NCBI RefSeq assembly: GCF_013426205.1
Contig: NC_089422.1
Location: forward strand, 186,001 to 250,000
Length of the DNA: 64,000 nt
From: Metarhizium brunneum
Taxonomy: Eukaryota > Ascomycota > Sordariomycetes > Hypocreales > Clavicipitaceae
Reading direction: 5' to 3'
Part shown: piece by piece, positions 1 to 11,134 of the stretch
Layout: each line of letters opens with the position of its first letter
Position numbering within the stretch: the first letter of the stretch is position 1
The notes under the pieces: model-generated
Told to the model about the DNA's origin: nothing
The model's database searches: none
The model's input: only the letters and a program-made list of their open reading frames with translations
Program-made: the position numbers and the translations under genes

Positions 1-267
1 TGCACCAACCCCAGAGAGGCAGCATCAACTCTGAGCTCATACGACTTGACGCTTACTGGGCCTGAGCATGTAAGCTGACAACGGTATCAGGCAATTGATC
101 CGCCCTTGTTGCTGCACGGCAGTACGGCAGCACGGCATCTGGTGACTATTCCATACGGGCCGAAAGGTCACAACGGGCCAACGACATGCCATTCAATCAA
201 CACGACACTAACCCCGTGGTAGTTAATGCCAAAACCTTTATGGGCCCCTATTCACAGAGGGTTTACT

Positions 268-274
268 TATAAAA
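268..274 (+). promoter_or_regulatory. TATA box of the GH5 glucanase gene
   Basis: A TATAAAA match lies 62 bases before the ATG at 336. This is a normal distance for a fungal core promoter with a short leader, and it supports the chosen start. Confidence 0.5.
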
Positions 275-335
275 GAAGCTCATTCGCCGACCTACTCAAG
301 TCAGAGGCCAACTCGACACGTCAATCACAGTCACG

Positions 336-1628
336 ATGCATCTCTCTATTCTTGGGCCGCTATGTCTGGCGAGCGCCGTCTCGGCCTGGCTCCCTCAGGA
401 CCGTGACTTGCAAGCCTTCAACCAGACGGCTCGATTTGAGAAGCTCGGCAAACGCTTCAAGCCCTCGTTGCCCAATGGCGTCACCAAAATCCGCGGCGTC
501 AACTTTGGGGGCTGGCTCATCTGCGAGCCCTGGATGATGCAGAACGAATGGAGGAACGTCCTCGGCTGCGGCGGCTCGGCCTCTGAGTTCGACTGCATGA
601 ACGACCACTACAAGGGCGGCAACCGAGAGGCCGGCAATCAAAAGTTCGAGAAGCACTGGCGAGATTGGATCAACCCGGATACCGTGCAGTCGGTCCACGA
701 CGTCGGCCTCAACACCATCCGCATCCCCATCGGGTACTGGTCGTACACGGACATTGTCGACAAGGCCAGCGAGCCCTTTGCCGACGGCGACCGCATGCTC
801 CCGTACCTCGACGCCGTGGTCCAGAAAGCCGCCGACCTGGGCATCTACGTCGTCATCGACCTCCACGGCGCCCCGGGCGGCCAGCAACAAGACGCCTTCA
901 CCGGCCAGAACAACCAGCCCGCCGGCTTCTTCAACGACTACAACTTTGGCCGCGCCGAGAAGTGGCTCGCCTGGATGACGAACCGCATCCACACCAACCC
1001 GGCGTACGCGAGCGTCGGCACCATCGAGGTCCTCAACGAGCCCGTCTCGCGGCACGACGCCGCCGGCCGCTACCCTGCTCCCGGAGAGGACCCCGGCCTC
1101 GTGCAAAAGTACTACCCGGCCGCGCTCAAGGCCGTCCGCGACGCCGAGGCCGCCCTCGGCATCGCAGACGCCAAGAGGCTGCACGTCCAGTTCATGTCGA
1201 GCAAATGGGACGCTGGCGATGCGCGCGCCGCCGCCGCCGTGGCCCGCGATCCCGCCACGGCCTTTGACGACCACAACTACATCGGCTTCGCGCTGGGCAG
1301 CAGCAACGGCGACCAGCGCCGCCTCATGCACAGCGCGTGCACCGACTCGCGCGTCGTCAATGGCCAGGCCTTTGCCGTCACGGGCGAATGGAGCATGACG
1401 TCCGGCGTCGACTGGAAGGACGCCGGCTTCTTCAAACGCTTCTTCACCGCCCAGCAGCAGCTCTATGAGAAGCCCGGGATGGACGGATGGATCTACTGGA
1501 CCTGGAAGACGGAGCTCAACGACCCTAGGTGGACGTATTCCTATGCCACGTACCTCAACTACGTTCCTACCGATGCTGCCGCGCTCGAGAAGAATGTGTA
1601 CCAGGATGTTTGCTCTGGATTTAGGTAA
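336..1628 (+). CDS. Secreted glucan exo-1,3-beta-glucosidase, GH5
   Basis: An uninterrupted 430-residue frame. Residues 1-17 form a signal peptide, and a Lys-Arg pair at 39-40 resembles the Kex2 processing site of yeast Exg1. The GVNFGGW block (54-60), the acid/base Glu235 in VLNEP and the nucleophile Glu351 in TGEWS are the expected GH5 exo-glucanase signatures, and the length is close to yeast Exg1 (about 450). The enzyme should release glucose from the non-reducing ends of beta-1,3-glucan in the wall or culture fluid. No GPI signal or membrane segment follows, so it is probably soluble. The coding sequence is G+C-rich, unlike its flanks. The frame converges with the GH12 gene downstream. 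A long open frame on the opposite strand is a codon-bias shadow. Confidence 0.95.
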   Translation: MHLSILGPLCLASAVSAWLPQDRDLQAFNQTARFEKLGKRFKPSLPNGVTKIRGVNFGGWLICEPWMMQNEWRNVLGCGGSASEFDCMNDHYKGGNREAGNQKFEKHWRDWINPDTVQSVHDVGLNTIRIPIGYWSYTDIVDKASEPFADGDRMLPYLDAVVQKAADLGIYVVIDLHGAPGGQQQDAFTGQNNQPAGFFNDYNFGRAEKWLAWMTNRIHTNPAYASVGTIEVLNEPVSRHDAAGRYPAPGEDPGLVQKYYPAALKAVRDAEAALGIADAKRLHVQFMSSKWDAGDARAAAAVARDPATAFDDHNYIGFALGSSNGDQRRLMHSACTDSRVVNGQAFAVTGEWSMTSGVDWKDAGFFKRFFTAQQQLYEKPGMDGWIYWTWKTELNDPRWTYSYATYLNYVPTDAAALEKNVYQDVCSGFR

Positions 1629-2987
1629 GCGACGGCCGTCTTGTTGCGGCGGGTTGGCCAAGCCCACGGAAAGCATGTAGACGTGATGAATATAAACGTG
1701 ACTGTTGTCGGTCACCGGCTCAACAACACCCGTTGTTTACCGTAGAAGTATCGTGGTGACGTGATAAATCAAACTATATAGACAAGTTCCCCGGGCAACC
1801 AAGTGAATGTCAACAATTGTTGGGCGTTTCATGTGCCTCACGATCCTGGCGATCCCCCCGGGCCAGTTTGGCGATTTTCTGGAATGGCATTGTGCGGCTA
1901 CGACAAGTCGAGCGTTTTCCACAATTAAAGTAACTTGTTGACCAGGCTACTGTCCGCGTCCTGTAGACTATCAGCGTACCAGCTCGTCAAATGACCCATT
2001 CGTAGTCCTCGGGTCTCGAGATTTCAACATCTCTGCTGCACTGCTGTCGTCCCATGTTGCCGCCGTTGCAACGTTCTTGGCGCATCTACTGATATAAAGC
2101 TGGCGCCACAGGCCGATCACACAACAAGGAACCGGGTTCCAGGGCGGCCGCCAAAACAGGCATCCGTCTGCATGCACACCGTCTGGGTCTTGTGTTTCGT
2201 AAAGGGGGCTATTAGACGGACGAGAACGACGCAACAAACATTGTACTCTCGTGCGGCGACTCCATTGTCAGGTAGAGTGAAGGGACAAGTAGCTGCCAAG
2301 TATCTCGCAAGTAGTATAAAACGAATTGGCCAAAAAAAATCAACCCAGGGGCTCAAGACCAACATGGACAAATGACGCTGGTATTAAGTATCTTTAAGCG
2401 CTCCACGGCAAGAAACCCGGAAATCGTTTCGAAATGACGTCCGCTTTACCCACCGGCAACAATAGCCCAAACTGTCGCCTCGGCTCAACGCCACACCACC
2501 CAACGACGAACGCTCTCATCTAAAGACACATGGTCGAATTTTGTCTATGAATCATCATGCTGTACAATATACACCCAACCTGGCCCCCAGTCCCAGAAAG
2601 ATCTGCTTCGCCTACAGTCAACGCGTACGGTAATATACAACGTCATCCCGTATTGCCTATGCATAATGACAAGTTATATCAAAATAAAAAACAAACCAGT
2701 GTCATGCTAGACACTGCCCAGTATCTCCAAATAAACGCCAATCGAACAGCAGTCCGTGTATCGCTTCATGATGGCCGCACCGCATGTTGGTCTTTCGACC
2801 CAGGAATATACGTATAGGCAAACCCGACAATGCCGTCGCAGGGGGCGCAACCATTGGATTGGCATTGGAGTACCATGAGCCGCATCGTCAAGTGGTTCAC
2901 CGCCCGGCACTCGCAGCACATCTCAGGCTTCCGAAATTAAATGTCTGCACATGTTGTCTCGCTTCATATGGTGTTCACATTCCAAGA
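1629..2987. other. Intergenic stretch between convergent glucanase genes
   Basis: I find no protein-coding frame, tRNA or repeat I can support. The stretch should contain the 3' untranslated regions of the two converging genes. Its A+T content is higher than that of the coding regions. Confidence 0.6.
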
Positions 2988-4177
2988 TTATGTAGACGTC
3001 TCGATATCCACTGCCAGACTAGGCACCGAGAAGGTGACGTTGGCGGTCGAGCTATAGGCTTCTTGTCCAAAGGCAAGATACCCGAGGTAATCAGTCTTTT
3101 GGGGGTAGTTGGCGTTGTTCATGGCAAAGATGGTGTCTATGAGCGGCTTCAGATCTCCTTTGAAGGTGGTGGTAGGCTTAGTTGCTACCCAAGACAGCAC
3201 CATCTGATTCTGCGAATTGAGTCCAGAGTATAGCTCGCTGCAAACAGTCAGCTGGGCCATTTCTTGTCAACAGAGAACGAAATCGACGCCGACTTACAAT
3301 TCCACGCCCTCAAGGGTCTGGCTTTTGACCAAGCCTTTGTCGGGGGTATTCTTCTTGCCAAGAGGCCAAGCATCTGTACCAAAATCGGCAAACCACACCA
3401 TCACTTCAAAGCCTGCCTTCTCGCTGTCTTCGGCCTTTGTGCTGTCCTTGTCCATAAACATATCGATGGCCACGTTGGCATTGATCTGGTTTGCTGTAAC
3501 ATCGGCATCGGTAACCTCTTCATGTGTGTCGTTCTTGAGCGACAAGGACCATTCAACATCAAACTCGAATTTGGACACGGAACCGATTTGGACAGGAAAG
3601 TTTTTGCTATCAACTTTTGCGTTGGGGAAGGCGTGCACGTTGTTTCCGCCGCCCGTAACTCGGGGATACTGCCAGGTAGTATTGAAGACGGGCGCTGAGA
3701 ATTCGGTGGCATACGTTCGATTTCCGTTGAAGTTGACCAACATGCAAAGTGCTCCTTCCTCGCCCTTTTTCCAACCCCAAGGGTTAGGATTCACTTGCGG
3801 GAGAAGATTGTCAGCAGTCAATGTCAAATGATTGGCATTTTGGGTGGAGGTTGGCAAGACGGCACCAAAGCAGAGACGGAGAAGAAGAGGAGGGGGAGAA
3901 AACGTAGCGCAAATTGGGCATGTATATCGAGGGACTCACAGATGAAATTCTGGCCCTTGGACTTGGGATCGAAACCAAAGGCTTGGTCACACTTTATCTC
4001 GACAGTATCCTTGCCCTTGGGAGTACCTATTCCAGGAAGACCATTGCCATCATCACCGCCTGAGAATGGAGGCGGTCGGCCCTTGGCATGATTGTATGCC
4101 TGCATGCCAAGCAGGACACCAATGGTAGTAGCGATTGGCAGCGCCAAGAAGACGGCACTTACAAGCCATCTAAGCAT
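2988..4177 (-). CDS. Membrane-anchored GH12 endo-beta-glucanase
   Basis: Three exons, 4177-3940, 3793-3298 and 3237-2988, join in phase to 327 residues. Intron 1 has GTGAGT and a GCTGAC branch site; intron 2 has GTAAGT and GCTGAC before GCAG. Residues 3-25 form an uncleaved-looking hydrophobic helix followed by a Gly/Pro-rich linker, so the catalytic domain is probably tethered outside the cell as a type II membrane protein. The GH12 fold is shown by the nucleophile Glu209 in GFEVMVW, the ELYSG block near 246-250, and the acid/base Glu304 in AFGQEAYSS. The substrate could be xyloglucan, cellulose or mixed-linkage glucan; the sequence does not decide. Typical GH12 enzymes are near 240 residues and secreted, so the anchor and linker are the unusual part. 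Confidence 0.88.
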
Positions 4178-7100
4178 GGCTGTCGTATATAATGACAGGC
4201 AGAGAATACGATGGAAAGCGAGAGGACGGCGAAGGCGAGTCGCCGGGAGAGCGAAGGAGGCGGGGAAGCTCGCGAGGCCGTGGAATGTCGAGTGTTTCGG
4301 TATCGTCGATTTTCTGTGGGAGACAAACGGCCTTGTTGTCGCTCACAGCGGCGCCAACGACAACGAGCGAAGCGAACGGCGCGCCAGAAGGTTGGAATTC
4401 AGCGAGGAGCGAGAGTCTAAAGTACAGGACAAGCGAGAGAGGTCGCGAGAGGAGGGTGTGCAAGGCGGCGAGGGGCGAAGTGAGCGTGGAAAATAAAATA
4501 AAAGAGACGGATATGATGGACGGGATGAAGAAACGAAACGAACCGGCCAGACGGGATCAGGTGGTGAGAAGACGGGAGCAGCTGGCCGCCTGGGGCCACT
4601 GGCACTTACAGGTACTTGGGCGGGTGGTGTGCACGGGCGGCAGCGCAGTTACAGCGGCGACAGCAGGGCAATAGCGGGCACTGGGACCAGACAATAGCAT
4701 GCAGGGGCCGCAGCATGTACCTGTAGCCCGGCAAACTTGCCATTGATGAGGAGATGCCGGTAGACATGACACTGAACGGTCATTTGTAACTAAATTCAAC
4801 GTTCGGTCTGGTGCACTGTGGTCTGGTGCACTGTGGTCTGGTATTGTGGCAACTGGGGGGGCTTGGGGGGGTGCGCACTGGGCCGGTCGGCGCCGACATG
4901 GAGACTGGGGGCATCCAGATGTCCGGACTGGCCACTGGCGACATCTGGGCTCATGTGCGGATGCGGCGCCTCCCTGTGGCCCGCTTGCTCATTGAGACCT
5001 GGCTTGGCTTGCTTGCATTTACCAAAGCGCGTGCCCATTGACATTCAAGATGGATGAATTGACACAATCAACTGACACGCAGTGACACGCAGTGACACAA
5101 CAGCGACTGATCGTATTGACAACTTGCCATTCGACTACAATAGCCGGCGAGTATGTATTCTCTTCTCCGCGCCGCGGAGCATCAGACTGGGGCCATGCCC
5201 ACAGCGCCGACCGTTTGTTTTGATCAGCAAACTCGGAAGTCTTGGCGACACGCGACGAGCAGATGGGAAATAAAAATAATAAGGAAAAAATAGCATCAGC
5301 CCCCCAATGCGATCTTGCATGCACTGCCCGCCCAGTCGCCCACCAGCCCAGTGGCGCCGGTCCCCAGTCCAGCCAGTCAAGCATCCGCAGCGACAAAAGA
5401 CCTGGCATCAATTGATGCTGGGGCTTTCAAGGAGGGCCCTAGCAGTTGCTGATCCGGGCCGGCTGAGTGGGTATCCGCGAGGGCTTCAGAGAATTTGGCT
5501 CCATGTCCGTAATAACTAATATAGGGAGCAGTTCATATCAGCTAATACTCCGTATTGGCCCCGTCCGCCCACCGTCCTGGAGCCATGAACCCGGGAGGCA
5601 GCCTGTTGAAGAACTGCTCATTTATATATTAATACTATATTTATTCTCAATGCAAATAGCACAGCACAGCCCAACTCAATGGGCAAACGAACTGACCCCT
5701 TGCTCTGTTGCTCTGATCCAAGAGACGGGCTGGTGCCTTATGAACTGATGCCGATGAACCTTGAACATCGGTCCAAAGAATTTGATGTCTGGCGCGAATG
5801 GTGGGTCCTGTCGGGTTCATCGCTCGAGAAAAACGTCAACCGGTCTGGTCCCCTTGAGCTTCAACTACAGCGCATCGCGCCCTGGTTCTATGTACAGTAC
5901 TGTAGTGTCGCTCTAGACCCCTACCGGAATAGGTAATCAGTCCAGGTCAACTATTGGTTGTTATTGGTGCAATCATTGAAGGCGCCGGCTCAGTAGAATC
6001 CAGAATCTGGCACTGTAGGTACATGGCAGCAATGGCCTGTCGGCAATTACTCGGTACAAGAACCAGACAATGCTTGAAGGATGGCGCAGTGCAGATTATT
6101 CCCCCAGCCATCATGGGACTACGTACATATTCGCAAAGGACCCAGAGAATCCTTTTTCTGACACAGCTTGCACCATTTTCAGGGCTTAGAACCCTGAGCA
6201 CATACAGTACCGTCCGGCGCTAAAGGAGGCATACGTAAATAAGTACATGGTGGCTGAGCGCCAGATGGGCTGAGACGGGATGCAGCAGCCCTCGACAAGG
6301 AAACAGGGAGAAACTGCAGAACAACAGAAAAAGACCATCCCCCCTTGGCCTGTTAGTGACTGGCAATGGGCACAAAGTGCGTATTGACTACCTACTGTGT
6401 GCCGTCTAACCGAGGCTGCCGACGCCTGAGGGTGAAGCCAAAAGGCCAATCAGATCAATTCATGGCGGCCAGTTCGCACATCTCGGGAGCACAGGGGCAT
6501 GGGCCATGGCTAACCAGTTGGCTAGGATGGATTGGAGGAACAGATTGTGCAAATGGGGGCGCTAAGCAGGGGCTATAGAGGCTAAAGAGGAAAAGAAGAG
6601 GGGCAGAATCGTATCGCAGATGGCGCTTGGGCTGCGACGCATGCCGCCCATGCCAGTCAAATGGCCGGGTCCGCGAGACCTTCTCTCGCCCACGGACTCA
6701 CACACAACACACACGCACGCACATATGCATGTATACATGCACATTGACATTACTGTAACGAGTACGCACCAGACACCACTTGACCCGTTTTGACACGCCG
6801 ACACGCTCGCTGCTGGCAAACGTGTGCACAGCCTGCATCTTGGTTTGGACAAGGCATCCAATGCCCTTGTGTGCCTGGCAGCCTGAATGTGTTTGACGGA
6901 TAGGGAAGGCGCGCCACATACTCCGTATTCCAGCAAAATTTTGCTTGGGAACGTGACCGACTTGACGGCGGCGCAGGCTTCAACACGAAAAATATCAAAC
7001 CAGGCTCCCGCTTCCGCCCCTTCTATTTTGGACAGGTCGACTTTATTGCGCGGTGAGTTATCTCACCTCTGCTCGCATGGTATGGGTCTGCATCCTGGCA

Positions 7101-10100
7101 AAGCTGACCGGGCTCAAGAGACATGAATGAGCACTGAGAGTGGCCGATTATGCATGTCCACCCAAAGATAAAGAAGAAAAAAATGAGTTTGGCCAATCTT
7201 ATTTACAGTGGGCACCTAGGCCCCCTTGCAATCAACCCAACTTAAAGACGTCCATGTTGCTTTATTATTCTCTAGTACTACTACTAGTACTACGTGCAAG
7301 ACAGTGGCGGCGGTAAGACGTGAGACGTTGCTACTCAATGCTGATTGTACGGAGCACATACAACAAACCCTGGAACAACGGACCAGGCTTTATTAGAGAC
7401 TTTATGGCGGAAGTTCCAGCAACAACGTGGATGACGACAGTGTGCCTGCCTGTGTGCCATGGCACTAGCAGAATGCCTAAAGCCCCAAGCATGCAAACTA
7501 TTGTCCATTCCGAGCCATGCTAGGGATGATAAGACTCTGACCGATTTAGCATAGGGACCGAACAAAGACGAATATGTCGGGACGCACTACACGAGGATCG
7601 GTGTGCTGAGCGGCAAGCGCCTAAAATGCCCACATGGCACGATGCCGAAACACTTCCGCATGCTGGCGATTTCCACACTCAGAGAACCGCATTGATAGGC
7701 CGATTACATGGTGTGAACAGACAGGCCTTGGGCATCTCAAACTAGCAGGGCTCAACAGCCAACCGCCGGCCACAACAAGCCGTATTTGCGGGACAGGTGT
7801 GTGATGAATGGAGCTCTTCTTCAACATGAAATTAATCGTACTCAGTTGGCTCCTTGAGACTGTCCTGGTCAAGAGCAGAGGCTTGTCGTTGAAACGCGAG
7901 CGGACACGCCACCCAGGCGGAGGGAAAAGGAGAAGCTTTCATGGCGACGCCAGGGCAGCGCCAGTATCCCCGTTCCAACTGCCACTACGGCCACAGACGA
8001 GTAGCCGCAACCTGCCAGCCAATGTGAGCAACAGACTGGCCCGTCTCCAGGGCTTGGCTGGCCGGCCTTTGAGGATCCGGGCGAGTGAGCCATTAATTAA
8101 TATTCGACAACTGGCGACTAGGCAGGGGGCCCTCACTCGTCAAGAGGCAAAAAATGCTTGCGGGATAGCCTGGTGGGGCCAAGCAGGAGTGTGGTATTGA
8201 TGAGGGGATGGAAGTGCCACTCTGGGCCACTTGGTGGAAGCGCTGGCGCCATTGTCACAGCTTGAACCGCCCCGGCTCAACCGAAATCCTGGAAGGGACT
8301 TCAGCTCTCGGCACCGCTATCACAGCATGCCGTGGGCAACTCGCAACGTTGCAGGTGCAAGATCAAAATAGAGCAGAGGTGAAGGGAGGCGGCTTGGCTG
8401 ACGGGTGTGGCAAGACGGTAGCGACATTCGTTCATACCACTGGAGCCCGCGTTCGCCGGATCGGATCGACGGGTGGGGATTTCAAGAGACGGCAAAGATA
8501 ACATTTGTTTGGGGGGGGGGCATGGGCGCTATTCAGGTAAAGCACTGCATGCGCGCTCTTGCGCTCTTTCCATCCCTGTGAGGTCACGGTCTGAGTTGCG
8601 AGTTGCGTGACAGAAATCAGACTGGCCGGGTTGTGTGCAATGGCCGTCACATGGAGTATATTGACGGCGCATCAACGAAAGGATTATTCACCTCGGTGAC
8701 TTGAACGCCCCAAACTCTGTCATCCCATCAATAACAAAGTATGATGGATGTATTGTACATATGTACACAATGAAAAGGCGAAACATCATCGGCTAACCAA
8801 TGGCGCGGCGCGTGCTACATGGACATGATGCGATCAAGCAAACCCAACGGCAAAACTCTATTGTACTCTGGTATGCTTGGCCCCCATTTTGCGTCATAAT
8901 AGAAACCTACCGGTGTTTCTGGGGCATTGACTTTACTAGGCTCGAAGCTTCAGGTCGCAAATTGAAGCCAATGCACTGACAGGCCAAGATGCAAGGCACG
9001 AAATGGCTGCAGTTGGATGACTCTTTGCTCCTCCACTCCATTCATTCGTCAATTCCTTCTCACACTGTCACGCCGACAATGGACGAACTCGTGGCCCCAG
9101 CAACACAGTGCAAATCGAAACACGTCAACGCTCGTGTTGGACACAGGTAGTGAGCGGGTGACGTGCCATCACAATATGTGCCAGGTCGCTTGGTTGGTTG
9201 GGAACTTCATGGGAGGCAACAAAAACAACGGTAATGCGACTTTCCCCCATCCACGTGGCATGATGATGCACCTGGCACATCGCAGTAACGCCTGATTACC
9301 ATTGCCGTGTACACAGAAGCTTCCGGTATCTCGCAGCAAAGCAATTTCAACGCGCCACCATGTCATTGATAGATTTGCATTTAGCAAAGAAAGTATGCTT
9401 CGACGCCCTGGTCTTGGAGTCCTGGGGGCCTTGGGGTCTCGTGGTTTCGCGTTTGGGAGGCCCGTGCTCGTCCCAGCAGGACACTGTTTTACACGTATTA
9501 TATCAGCTTGTTGTTGTATTGTATTGCATTGCAATATGTGAAATGCATGCATAACACAACACCGAGGATGTAGTGGTCCATTGTCAAGTACGGAGTTGGG
9601 TTGTCAGGCAAGCTGACCCAGAACAATTACTAATTGGAAGCCGGAATGGAAACATGGAGCGTTCAGCACATGAGGCGGCGGCTCAGCTCGGTACGGAGCA
9701 GGCAAACGGTCCGGTCACTGAGGCAGCCAGAAGCTTTGAGGCAGCACCTGGCTTAACGGCCGAAGTTTCCATGTTGACTGAGATCACTTCAATTACCAGC
9801 CCGGCTGCAGTGGATAACAGCACACGCCCCTAAGTGGGGGTCCTCGGTGAGCATACGCCCCACCCACCCCTCATCACACACCCTTCTCCACACTCGAGCC
9901 ATTTTTTTTTAGTTGTTTGTCCCTTCGTGAACTCGGTATGGATGAATGGATGGAGAAGTACATTGTTGGAGTTCTGTACAGTGCTCTGTTTGGGTTTTTG
10001 CCTGCAAGCGTCCAAAATTGAGCATCCAGTCTGTCACTGGAGCCATCCCCACCTCAATACGCTCCGGGCAAATTCATTCAGGCACAGCCGCCTGGAGCAG

Positions 10101-10540
10101 GACGGGGTCAAGGACCACTCCTCCCTGATGGAGAACATGGAGTTGTTGTACAATAATAGGAGACAGTGCAGAGACAGGAGCGTTGGGTAAATCAGCTTGT
10201 CAACCTCCTGCCGTGAGAGAGATGCGCAGCTGCGCTCTTCACCCTGCATCTGTCCGCATGCATGTACCGAGTACTTCTGCAATCGAGAGTGCGTGACCTA
10301 TTTACTCCGTAGTCTGTACCAAGTACTCTCTGCGTCTGCCTGTCCGGGATGCGAAAAACAAGCAACAACCGCAGCTCGGGAGGCAAACCAGTCCATGCGT
10401 TAATACCAGCCAAGTTTAGAAGCCAAACTGTTGTGTCGTTCCTTCCCGCGGCTCCTAGTCCGCAACCCGCACACCGTCCGCGCCAAGTACCAAAGTACTA
10501 GTAGTACTAGTTCTCTTTATTCTTCTTCGTATCGCTCGGC
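4178..10540. other. 6.4-kb gene-poor region
   Basis: No gene can be supported on either strand. All open frames are short, overlap each other and lack splice-consistent partners or family motifs. Visible structure includes a tandem 15-mer GGTCTGGTGCACTGT at about 4804-4840, an (ACT)n-like run near 7270-7300, a run of ten G at about 8510, and three copies of the TACTCCGTA motif (5546, 6919, 10303). The last few hundred bases are probably promoter of the GT2 gene. Confidence 0.55.
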
Positions 10541-11134
10541 CTTTGCCTTCTTTCTCATCCTCCTCCAAGCACCTGGGTGATGATCCCCATCGCAGCGTTG
10601 TTTTCAACAGTCATAACATAACCTCTGTTCACTCGTTTTTGTGTTTTTGGCTCGTCAGCTTCTCACGGGTGGTTGTACAAGTTCTCGTTTCCCGCCGTCC
10701 CGTTCGTTTCTCGAAATCACTGAACCGCCCAAACCGTGCCGCTTCACATACACGTCGATGTGGCCCAGCAAACGACCACGACCCTAAACAGTTCACCTCT
10801 GCCACCGCGATCTTATCCGCCGTTTTTCCAATTATTAATTACTTAATCCATCACGCACAGGAGAGCAAGAAGATCAAAAGAAGAAGAAGACAATAGTCCT
10901 GGCCTGTCTTGTCTCACCGCATTCAACGTCCCCGATCAGCTGACGCCGATCAACATCGCTCGCTGACTCTCGTCTGGTTCACCTGCTACACTCCCAAGCT
11001 GTGGATTCACTCTTTTTTGGCTCCTTGACTTGGAAATCAGCAAGTCGGAGCATTTCAGTCAAGACTGTCAAGACTCCAGTGAGGGAACTGTTTGGATATA
11101 TTTCGAACCTCTTGGTCTCTAGGCCGTCGCAATC
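10541..11134 (+). promoter_or_regulatory. Pyrimidine-rich proximal promoter and leader of the GT2 gene
   Basis: C/T-rich tracts around 10510-10560 and 10620-10660 are followed by a long stretch without a supported frame up to the ATG at 11135. In filamentous fungi such tracts often lie near transcription starts. The extent of the leader is an inference from position. Confidence 0.35.

Noticed and set aside
360..1715. A 451-codon open frame on the minus strand across the GH5 gene.
   Set aside because: It is an antisense shadow of a G+C-rich coding sequence: residue composition is unnatural (Val, Gly, Arg, Asp runs) and no family likeness exists.
8506..8520. Run of ten G.
   Set aside because: A single homopolymer in non-coding DNA; no G-quadruplex pattern of four runs around it.
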